Below are positions 27,776 to 34,257 of a stretch of 37,035 nt of DNA, one piece after another. The number at the start of each line of letters is the position of its first letter. The stretch's first letter is position 1. Made by a program: the position numbers and the translations under genes. Under the pieces are notes generated by a model. That model searched no databases. It was given only the letters and a program-made list of their open reading frames with translations, and had not been told where the DNA came from. The DNA comes from Aeromicrobium piscarium (lineage in GTDB: Bacteria > Actinomycetota > Actinomycetes > Propionibacteriales > Nocardioidaceae): NCBI RefSeq assembly GCF_007421815.1, contig NZ_VLNT01000025.1:1-37035 (forward strand), in the 5' to 3' direction.

Positions 27776-28234
27776 TCACCCGGCCTGGACGAGCGAGCGC
27801 GACCAGGCGATCTCGCGTTCCAGCTGACCCGTCCGCCGGAAGAGACGGACCTGATGGGTACCGGCGAGGACGGTGGCGAGCTCGTCGCGATCGGCGTGGG
27901 CGAATCCGAGGCTCTCCCAGAACGGGCCGGAACGACGGCTGAAGAGCCAGGCGGTGCGTGCACCGTCGCCGGCTGCCTGATCGAGAGCGAAGCGCGCCAG
28001 CTCGCGTCCGCGGCCGGCACGACGTGCGACGGGTGAGACAGCCACGCTCCGCACGAGCACGTGGGCGCGATCCTCACTCAGCTCGTAGCCGGTGCAGCCG
28101 ACGATCTCGTCATCGCGGCGGTCGATCCAGAGGCGGAGCGAGGGGGAATCGAGGCCGCTGAGCGTGAGGTCGGCCTGGTGGAGGAAGCGTGTGACGGCGT
28201 CACGGTCGTCGGCGGTCATCTCTCGCAGGCCCAC
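27776..28234 (-). CDS. GNAT-family N-acetyltransferase
   Basis: A 152-aa acetyltransferase. VGLREMTADDRDAVTRFLHQADL is the first strand-helix. LRLWIDRRDDEIVGCTGYELSEDRAHVLVRSVAVSPVARRAGRGRELARFALDQA holds strands 2-4 and the acetyl-CoA loop (R-R-A-G-R-G in place of Q/R-x-x-G-x-G/A). FWESLGFAHADRDEL is the last conserved part. The start is uncertain: GTG 28234 fits the domain edge, ATG 28219 and GTG 28255 are alternatives, and none has a clear ribosome-binding site. It resembles ArsN-like or general small-molecule acetyltransferases. The substrate is unknown. It interrupts cmk-der and is divergent from der. Confidence 0.8.
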   Translation of the reverse strand: MGLREMTADDRDAVTRFLHQADLTLSGLDSPSLRLWIDRRDDEIVGCTGYELSEDRAHVLVRSVAVSPVARRAGRGRELARFALDQAAGDGARTAWLFSRRSGPFWESLGFAHADRDELATVLAGTHQVRLFRRTGQLEREIAWSRSLVQAG

Positions 28235-28283
28235 TGGTCCAGTCCACCACGTCACGGGTGCTGGCCGCCCAGGGAAGGATCGG

Positions 28284-28289
28284 TAGGAT
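28284..28289 (+). promoter_or_regulatory. -10 element for leaderless der transcript
   Basis: TAGGAT starts 12 nt before the GTG of der, so transcription would start at the start codon. No ribosome-binding sequence fits in the remaining 6 nt. Confidence 0.5.
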
Positions 28290-28295
28290 CGTGGG

Positions 28296-29621
28296 GTGTC
28301 CGAACAGCCCGTCCTCGCCGTGATCGGCCGCCCCAATGTGGGCAAGTCGACCCTCGTCAACCGCATCATCGGCCGCCGCGAGGCGGTGGTCGAGGACACC
28401 CCGGGCGTGACTCGCGACCGGGTCTCCTATGACGCACTGTGGAACGGCCGTACCTTCACGGTGGTCGACACCGGCGGCTGGGACCCTGACGCCAAGGGCA
28501 TGGCCGAGCGCATCGCGCAGCAGGCCGAGGTGGCGATGACGGTGGCGGACGCCATCTTGTTCGTCGTCGACTCCCGGGTGGGCATCACCGATATCGACGA
28601 GCGGGTGGTCAAGCTCCTGCGTGCGTCCAAGAAGCCGGTGATCCTCGCGGCCAACAAGGTCGATGATCAGCGCGGCGAGCTGGAAGCGGCGGCGCTGTGG
28701 AATCTCGGTCTCGGTGAGCCGATGCCGATCTCCGCGTTGCACGGCCGGGGGAGCGGTGACCTGCTCGACGCCATCCTCGATGCGCTGCCCGATCCGCCCG
28801 AGGAGGATCTCGACGCTCCCGAGGGGCCGCGTCGTGTGGCGATCGTCGGTAAACCGAATGTCGGCAAGTCGAGTCTGCTGAACAAGCTCGCGCGCGAGGA
28901 GCGGGTCGTCGTCGACAATGCCTCGGGCACCACGGTCGATCCGGTCGACGAGATCATCGAGCTCGGTGGCCGGGAGTGGACCTTCATCGACACCGCCGGC
29001 ATTCGTCGCCGGGTCAAGGAGGCCTCGGGACACGAGTACTACGCGAGCCTGCGCACCAGCACGGCGATCGAGCGTGCCGAGGTGGCCGTGATGATCGTCG
29101 ACGCCAGCGAGCCGATGAGCGAGCAGGACGTGCGCATCATCAACTCCATCGAGGAGACCGGTCGTGCGCTGGTCATCGCCTTCAACAAGTGGGACCTCGT
29201 CGACGAGGAGCGTCGCTACTACCTGGAGCGTGAGATCGACCGCGAGCTGGTGCAGGTGCCGTGGGCCCCACGTATCAATATCGCGGCGCTGACCGGGTGG
29301 CACGTCGACCGGCTGGTGCGGGCACTCGACGCGGCCCTCGAGGGGTGGGAGACGCGCGTGCCGACCGGTGCGCTCAACTCGTTCCTGGGACGGCTCGTCT
29401 CGGAGCATCCGCACCCGGTACGTGGCGGCAAGCAGCCGAAGATCCTCTTCGGCACGCAGCCGTCGACCGCGCCGCCCACGTTCGTGCTGTTCACCTCGGG
29501 CAAGCTCGAGGCCGGGTATCTGCGGTTCATCGAGCGGCGTCTGCGCGAGGAGTTCGGCTTCGTCGGCAGCCCGATCCACATCCAGCAGCGCGTGCGCGAG
29601 AAGCGCGGCCGGCGGCGGTAA
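28296..29621 (+). CDS. der: Ribosome-associated GTPase Der (EngA)
   Basis: A 441-aa double-GTPase needed for 50S subunit assembly. G domain 1 has [22 protein letters not shown] and ANKVD. G domain 2 has [26 protein letters not shown] and FNKWD. A KH-like C-terminal domain spans residues about 350-441 ([39 protein letters not shown]). In G domain 2 the usual DxPGTTRD reads D-N-A-S-G-T-T-V-D, a lineage feature. GTG 28296 has a TAGGAT -10 at leaderless spacing. Mycobacterial order (Rv1713) is kept apart from the intervening acetyltransferase. Confidence 0.95.
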   Translation: MSEQPVLAVIGRPNVGKSTLVNRIIGRREAVVEDTPGVTRDRVSYDALWNGRTFTVVDTGGWDPDAKGMAERIAQQAEVAMTVADAILFVVDSRVGITDIDERVVKLLRASKKPVILAANKVDDQRGELEAAALWNLGLGEPMPISALHGRGSGDLLDAILDALPDPPEEDLDAPEGPRRVAIVGKPNVGKSSLLNKLAREERVVVDNASGTTVDPVDEIIELGGREWTFIDTAGIRRRVKEASGHEYYASLRTSTAIERAEVAVMIVDASEPMSEQDVRIINSIEETGRALVIAFNKWDLVDEERRYYLEREIDRELVQVPWAPRINIAALTGWHVDRLVRALDAALEGWETRVPTGALNSFLGRLVSEHPHPVRGGKQPKILFGTQPSTAPPTFVLFTSGKLEAGYLRFIERRLREEFGFVGSPIHIQQRVREKRGRRR

Positions 29622-29635
29622 GCCATCAACCTCTC

Positions 29636-29729
29636 GTCCCGGGTGGCGGTAGCTGGTCAACCCCACGTCCCTCGTGGCGGTAGCTCGTCAACGTCAAACC
29701 GCCTTCGTGACGTTGATGGTCTACCGCCA
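29636..29729. repeat. Direct repeat and long hairpin after der
   Basis: The 137-bp spacer 29622-29758 has two 31-bp direct repeats (starting 29636 and 29667) containing TGGCGGTAGCTSGTCAAC. The second copy is the left arm of a hairpin: TGGCGGTAG (29675-29683) and TCAACGTCA (29688-29696) pair with TGACGTTGA (29708-29716) and CTACCGCCA (29721-29729), with a 4x4 internal loop and an 11-nt terminal loop. It may serve as der terminator. The tandem repeat suggests a spreading element. Confidence 0.85.
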
Positions 29730-29746
29730 GGATCAGGCGAGCCCTC

Positions 29747-29752
29747 TAGGGT
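29747..29752 (+). promoter_or_regulatory. -10 element for leaderless arsC-like transcript
   Basis: TAGGGT starts 12 nt before the GTG at 29759, the same spacing as at der. No ribosome-binding site is present. Confidence 0.45.
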
Positions 29753-29758
29753 GGTGGC

Positions 29759-30118
29759 GTGATCGAGATCTGGGTCAATCCCGCGTGTTCGAAGTGCCGT
29801 ACTGCCGTGAGCGCCCTTGATGAGGCGGGCAGTGAGTACGTGATCCGCCGGTACCTGGAGGATGTGCCGACGGTCGAGGAGATCGAGGACGTGCTCGGCC
29901 GGCTCGGACTGGAGCCCTGGGATATCGCTCGCCGGCCCGATGCCAAGAAGCTCGGCGTGGAGCTGCCGGCGAAGGAGGCCGATCACCGCGACGAGTGGGT
30001 GCGTCTGCTCGCGGAGACTCCGAAGCTCATCCAGCGCCCCATCATCACCGCGAGCGACGGCACCGCGGTCGTCGCTCGCGACGAGGAGACCCTCCAGTCG
30101 GTCATCGCCCGCGGCTGA
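29759..30118 (+). CDS. ArsC/Spx-family thioredoxin-like protein
   Basis: A 119-aa glutaredoxin-type ArsC-family protein. The active-site loop is NPACSKCRTA (residues 7-16) with a C-x-x-C arrangement. [20 protein letters not shown] is the linker, and LIQRPIITASDGTAVVAR holds the conserved Arg-Pro that stabilises the oxyanion in arsenate reductases. No arsenic transport or ArsR gene is adjacent, so a general thiol-redox role of YffB/ArsC-like type is as likely as arsenate reduction. It is transcribed alone, apparently from a leaderless promoter, and ends near a strong inverted repeat. Confidence 0.85.
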   Translation: MIEIWVNPACSKCRTAVSALDEAGSEYVIRRYLEDVPTVEEIEDVLGRLGLEPWDIARRPDAKKLGVELPAKEADHRDEWVRLLAETPKLIQRPIITASDGTAVVARDEETLQSVIARG

Positions 30119-30129
30119 CCCACCCTGCA

Positions 30130-30193
30130 CCAGATGTGGCCAGTTGTGGCCCGATCTCCCCGCGTCAAACGGGCCACAACTGGCCAGATCTGG
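30130..30193. terminator. 24-bp inverted repeat between converging genes
   Basis: Positions 30130-30153 and 30170-30193 are complementary except for one mismatch at the seventh base, with a 16-nt loop. It lies between the arsC-like gene (+) and the dehydrogenase (-), as expected for a bidirectional terminator. The arm TGGCCAGTTGTGGCCCG is unusually long and may be a repeat of its own. Confidence 0.8.
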
Positions 30194-30212
30194 TTCGCTC
30201 AGCCGATGAGTC

Positions 30213-31079
30213 TCAGGACTCGGACGGGTAGGCGTAGAAGCCCTCGCCCGTCGCGACGCCGAGCTTGCCGTGATCGATGAAGTCGCGCTTGAGGATCTCG
30301 GCGAACTTCCGCTGGGTCTCGTCCTCGCTCATGCTCGAGATGTTGTAGGCGGTGGTGAGGCCGACGACATCGAAGATCTGGAACGGACCGTTGGGGGCGC
30401 CGGTGCCGATGCGCCACGTCTTGTCGATCGTCTCGGGGTCGGCGACGCCGTTGACGTAGAGGGCGCCGGCGGCGTTGAGCAGCGGCACGAGCAGGGAGTT
30501 GAGCACGTAGCCAGGCTGCTCCTTCTTGACCTCGATCGGGACCATGCCCTGCTCCTCGGCAAACTGGATGACCTGGCGGTAGACGTCGGGGTCGGTCTTG
30601 GAGGTGGCCATGACCTCGGCGGTGTTCATGACCCAGATGCGGTTGGCGTAGTGCAGCGCGAGGAACTTCTCGGGGCGGCCGGTGGCGTCCATGAAGGAGC
30701 TGGGCAGCAGCGTGGAGGAGTTGGTGGCGAAGATCGTCTTCTCCGGCGCGGCCTGTCCGACCTTGGTCCAGGTGTCGGTCTTGATCTGCGGGTTCTCCGG
30801 GACGGCCTCGATGACGAGGTCGGCGTCCTTGACGGCCTCGGCGAGGTCGGTGGCGTAGGCGATGCGGTCGAGCGCGGCGGCGGACTTGCCGTCCTTGGCG
30901 CCCTCGACCTCGGCATCATAGGTCTTGGCGAGGCCGGCGAAGCGCTTCTTGGCGGCGGCGATGGCGTCGTCGTCGATGTCCCAGGCGGTGACCTGGAAGC
31001 CGGCGTAGGCGCTCTGGTACGCGATCTGCGATCCGAGCACTCCGGTGCCGAGCACGGTGACGTGGGTGAACGTGGTCAT
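30213..31079 (-). CDS. 3-hydroxyacyl-CoA dehydrogenase
   Basis: A 288-aa NAD-dependent dehydrogenase. The Rossmann motif is VTVLGTGVLGSQIAYQSAYAG (residues about 8-28). DADLVIEAVPENPQIKTD, TNSSTLLPS and the catalytic-region His in FLALHYAN follow. A helical C-terminal domain (LVPLLNAAGALYVNGVADPETID) follows, then GPFQIFDVVGL. It oxidises a 3-hydroxyacyl-CoA in fatty-acid or related degradation. ATG 31079 overlaps the tetR stop by 4 nt (ATGA on this strand), so it is the second gene of a tetR-led operon. This contrasts with the more usual divergent arrangement. NRIWVMN replaces the common NP-hydrophobic segment, so the substrate may be unusual. Confidence 0.9.
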   Translation of the reverse strand: MTTFTHVTVLGTGVLGSQIAYQSAYAGFQVTAWDIDDDAIAAAKKRFAGLAKTYDAEVEGAKDGKSAAALDRIAYATDLAEAVKDADLVIEAVPENPQIKTDTWTKVGQAAPEKTIFATNSSTLLPSSFMDATGRPEKFLALHYANRIWVMNTAEVMATSKTDPDVYRQVIQFAEEQGMVPIEVKKEQPGYVLNSLLVPLLNAAGALYVNGVADPETIDKTWRIGTGAPNGPFQIFDVVGLTTAYNISSMSEDETQRKFAEILKRDFIDHGKLGVATGEGFYAYPSES

Positions 31080-31702
31080 GGTGATGTCCTCTCTCGGGGT
31101 GTGGTGAGGTATCCGCGGACGACAAGGGTGGCGTGTTCGCGGAAGTCGTGGAGGAACGCGGAGCTGTCGAGCTGCTCGCGTTCGGTGCGCAAGATGAGCA
31201 CGTGGAGGGTGGCGTAGAGGGCCTCGGCGGCGACGGCGGGATCGGGTGCGTCGGGGGAGGGCCAGGCGTCGCGGAGGATGGCGCCGATGGTCGCGATGAG
31301 TTCGTCGACGAGGTGCAGTGCTTCGGCCCGGTGTTCCTCATCAGGCGAGCCGTCGAGGACATTGCGCTGGTACGCGGCGAGGTTCTCGAGCGAGAGGGTG
31401 TCGCCGGCCATGGGGGAGACGAGGGCGGTGAGCCGCTCGACGGGGTCATCGGTGGACGCGCACGCGGCGCGGCCCGAGTCCAGCAATTCGCGGAAGCGGG
31501 TGTTGCCGACGAGGAGCAGCAGTTCGGCCTTGCTGGCGGCGTAGCGGAAGAGCGTGCCGTGCGAGACGTCCGCCTCCTCGGCGACCTGGGCGGTGGTAGT
31601 GGACGCGAAGCCTTGGGTGGCGAAGAGGTGACTGGCGGCGGCGGTGATGCGCTCACGCTTCTGCGCCTTATTGCGCTCGCGACGCCCGCTCTCGACGGCC
31701 AT
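31076..31702 (-). CDS. TetR-family regulator co-transcribed with the dehydrogenase
   Basis: A 208-aa TetR protein. The helix-turn-helix spans residues about 12-56 (RERITAAASHLFATQGFASTTTAQVAEEADVSHGTLFRYAASK), and the ligand domain is helical. ATG 31702 is preferred because GAGG lies 8 nt upstream on this strand. GTG 31711 falls on that site. The promoter and a 12-bp palindrome lie just upstream, pointing to autoregulation and hence control of the downstream 3-hydroxyacyl-CoA dehydrogenase. The ligand is probably an acyl-CoA by analogy, which is not shown by the sequence. Confidence 0.87.
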   Translation of the reverse strand: MAVESGRRERNKAQKRERITAAASHLFATQGFASTTTAQVAEEADVSHGTLFRYAASKAELLLLVGNTRFRELLDSGRAACASTDDPVERLTALVSPMAGDTLSLENLAAYQRNVLDGSPDEEHRAEALHLVDELIATIGAILRDAWPSPDAPDPAVAAEALYATLHVLILRTEREQLDSSAFLHDFREHATLVVRGYLTTPRERTSP

Positions 31703-31729
31703 CCTTCTCACCTCGGATCTGAACCTGCG

Positions 31730-31767
31730 CTCATTAATGAGTCTACTCCGTTTTAACGCCGGCTCAA
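31730..31767 (-). promoter_or_regulatory. Promoter and operator of the tetR-dehydrogenase operon
   Basis: On the minus strand TTGAGC (31767-31762), a 16-bp spacer and TAGACT (31745-31740) form a good promoter. The perfect palindrome CTCATTAATGAG (31730-31741) begins inside the -10 and covers the expected start point, so it is the likely TetR operator. Confidence 0.65.
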
Positions 31768-31833
31768 GGCTGCTGAGGGTGGACCTCCCTGCTCGGGACT
31801 CGCGAGGGGTGCGCTAGTATCGTCGAGTTGTCA

Positions 31834-31907
<74 letters not shown>

Positions 31908-31912
31908 CGTTT

Positions 31913-31943
31913 GCCCAGGTGGGAGTTGTTCTCCCGCCTGGGC
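31913..31943 (+). terminator. Terminator after tRNA-Pro
   Basis: A stem of 31913-31925 with 31931-31943 (GCCCAGG-T-GGGAG / CTCCC-G-CCTGGGC, one mismatch) with a TTGTT loop directly follows the tRNA. No T tract is present. Confidence 0.75.
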
Positions 31944-31962
31944 ACCATGCTTCCTGACGGCA

Positions 31963-31990
31963 TTGTGACCGCAAGGGTGACCGCTAGATT
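31963..31990 (+). promoter_or_regulatory. Candidate promoter of the mod-res operon
   Basis: TTGTGA (31963-31968), a 16-bp spacer and TAGATT (31985-31990) precede the restriction-modification genes. Transcription would begin near 31997, giving a leader of about 150 nt before the mod ATG. An in-frame GTG at 31996 could make a 50-residue N-terminal extension, but that part looks non-conserved in character. The remainder of 31991-32145 holds no other recognisable feature. Confidence 0.45.
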
Positions 31991-32145
31991 GTGCCGTGGA
32001 GCAGGCCCAGCAGCTCGTGCGATGGCCCCGTGAATCAGAGGCGGGGCGGTCTCCATGCCTCGCACCCACGGCGATAATGTCGGGAGCCGAGGGGTCCGCA
32101 GCGCACGTCCGCGTGCGCGGGCCCAACCTTTGGACAAGGAGAGGG

Positions 32146-34257
32146 ATGTCTAGGCTTTCAGACCTTCTACGCGCCGCGAAGCAGCTCGACCCGCAGCTCG
32201 GCGAGGACCTGGAGACCGAGATCCGTCCGTTGCAAGAGAGGCTGCCCTTCGGTCTGAACTTCGAGCGGCACGCGCCTGAAGCCGTGGAGCTCCCCGGCCA
32301 CAGAATCCGTAAGACAAGCAAGGTGCGAGTGCTCCCACCCCGCGGGTCGGCCGAGCAAGGCGACCAGCGTCTGTGGACGGTCGACATGATCGACGGCGAC
32401 ACGGCAACGATCACCTCCCCGAACGGTGCGGGGGTCGAAACGGTTAGGGCGGCAATCGAGGACCTGGTGCTCGTGGCCGAGTTCCGTGACCGCATCTACC
32501 CGGGGCTGCGCCCGGACGCGACGGTTCAGCGCGGTGGCAACAAACCCTTCCACACAGTCATCAACGGGGAGAACTTCCACGTTCTAGAGCAGCTGACGTT
32601 CACACATGAGAGGTCCGTAGACGCGATCTACATCGATCCGCCCTACAACTCAGGAGCTCGCGACTGGAAGTACAACAACAACTACGTCGCCGACGATGAC
32701 CTCTACCGGCACTCAAAATGGCTGGCCTTTATGGAGCGTCGTCTCAAGCTCGCCAAGCGGCTACTGAAGCCCGAGGACTCGGTCCTAATCGTAACGATCG
32801 ATGAGAAGGAGTATCTGCGGCTGGGATTGTTGCTGGAGCAGACCTTTCCAGAGGCTGAGATTCAAGTGGTCAGTTCACTAATAAACCCCGCTGCATCCGC
32901 TCGTCCTGGATCCTTCGGTCGAGTGGACGAGTACATCTATTTCGTACGGATGGGCGCAGCCGCAGCAGGTCGTGTGCTGCTTTCTCGCGAGTGGGTTTCT
33001 GCCAAGGGGCGAACGCACACTGGTGCGCCACGCTGGGACATGCTTAGACGCTCTGGTGGCGGAGCGAGGCGGCAGGACTCACCTGGAGGTTTCTACCCGA
33101 TATATGTAGAGCCGGCTGGCCCGAGGGTCGCCGAAGTCGGTGCACCCCTTCCTCCCGGTGTGTCGGTTCCCGACCCCATTGAGGGCACGGTTCCTGTGCT
33201 GCCGATTCGCAAAGATGGCACAGAAGGCCGGTGGATGTGGAGTAAGCAGGAGTTCGAGCGTCGTCTCGCCCAGGGCAGAGTGCGTATCAGCGGAAACGAA
33301 CAGCGTGGATTCGTCGTCTCGATTCTCAAGGATGGTGAGTACGCGAAAATCGTGGACGGGGAATACACCCCCTCGGGCAGAGGGCCGGATGGTTCGCTGC
33401 GCTTCGAAAAGGAGAACTCCGATCTCGTGCGGGCGACTCCGGGAACACAATGGCGCATCAGCTCACATGACGCTACCCAGTACGGATCTCGACTGCTCAG
33501 AGACTCATTCTTGCCTGGGCGGGAGTTTCCCTTTCCCAAGTCGCTGTATGCCGTCGAGGACACCCTGAGGTTCTTTGTCCATGACAAGACCGACGCCGTG
33601 ATCTTGGACTTCTTCTCGGGCTCGGGTACCACCGCGCACGCTGTTATGCGACTTAACAAGCAGGACGGCGGCCATCGCCAGTGCATCTCAGTGACCAACA
33701 ACGAGGTGTCTGCCGACGAGCAGACCAGGCTCCTTAGACAGGGCCTGAGACCCGGCGATCCCGAGTGGGAGGAGTTGGGCATCTGTGACCACATCACCAA
33801 GCCGAGGATCCAGGCCGCCATCACAGGCCTTACCCCAGAGGGGAAGCCCATCACAGGCGACTACAAATTTGTAGACGAGTTCCCCATGGCCGACGGCCTC
33901 GAGGAGAACGCGGCGTTCTTCACGCTGACCTACGAATCCAAATGGCTTGTCGGCGTGGACCGGGCGTTCGCCGCGATCGCCCCGATGCTCTGGTTGCGTG
34001 CTGGTGCGACCGGCTCGCGCATCGACTCAATCGAAGGCGGTTGGGCCTTCGCCGAAAGCTACGGCATCCTGCGTGACCTCGACGACTCCGCGGCGTTTGT
34101 AGAAGCGATTCGTGGACGGGAGGGCATCCGTATCGCGTACATCGTCACTGACGACGAGGGCCGCTATCAGCAGGTTGCCGACGAGATCCATGGTATCGAA
34201 ACTGTGCGGCTCTACGAGGACTACCTCCGCAACTGTGAGATGACGGGGGACTTCTGA
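32146..34257 (+). CDS. Type III-like DNA adenine methyltransferase (Mod)
   Basis: A 703-aa beta-class methyltransferase. Motif IV, DPPY (residues 164-167, in YIDPPYN), precedes motif I, F-S-G-S-G (490-494, in LDFFSGSGTTAHAVM). This is the beta-class order, and DPPY usually means N6-adenine. The 320 residues between them are long, variable in character and of lower G+C than the rest, as expected for a target-recognition domain. ATG 32146 has a strong ribosome-binding site (AAGGAGAGG). It would both modify DNA and give sequence specificity to the Res subunit. The stop overlaps res by 1 nt (TGATG). The recognition site cannot be read from the sequence. Confidence 0.9.
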   Translation: MSRLSDLLRAAKQLDPQLGEDLETEIRPLQERLPFGLNFERHAPEAVELPGHRIRKTSKVRVLPPRGSAEQGDQRLWTVDMIDGDTATITSPNGAGVETVRAAIEDLVLVAEFRDRIYPGLRPDATVQRGGNKPFHTVINGENFHVLEQLTFTHERSVDAIYIDPPYNSGARDWKYNNNYVADDDLYRHSKWLAFMERRLKLAKRLLKPEDSVLIVTIDEKEYLRLGLLLEQTFPEAEIQVVSSLINPAASARPGSFGRVDEYIYFVRMGAAAAGRVLLSREWVSAKGRTHTGAPRWDMLRRSGGGARRQDSPGGFYPIYVEPAGPRVAEVGAPLPPGVSVPDPIEGTVPVLPIRKDGTEGRWMWSKQEFERRLAQGRVRISGNEQRGFVVSILKDGEYAKIVDGEYTPSGRGPDGSLRFEKENSDLVRATPGTQWRISSHDATQYGSRLLRDSFLPGREFPFPKSLYAVEDTLRFFVHDKTDAVILDFFSGSGTTAHAVMRLNKQDGGHRQCISVTNNEVSADEQTRLLRQGLRPGDPEWEELGICDHITKPRIQAAITGLTPEGKPITGDYKFVDEFPMADGLEENAAFFTLTYESKWLVGVDRAFAAIAPMLWLRAGATGSRIDSIEGGWAFAESYGILRDLDDSAAFVEAIRGREGIRIAYIVTDDEGRYQQVADEIHGIETVRLYEDYLRNCEMTGDF

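Noticed and set aside
30270..31217. A 315-codon plus-strand frame across the dehydrogenase and tetR genes
   Set aside because: It is a low-complexity Gly/Val/Asp sequence antisense to two well-supported minus-strand genes.
31996..32145. Extended mod N-terminus from GTG 31996
   Set aside because: The extra 50 residues look unlike a folded domain, while ATG 32146 has a strong AAGGAGAGG site. Kept only as an alternative start.
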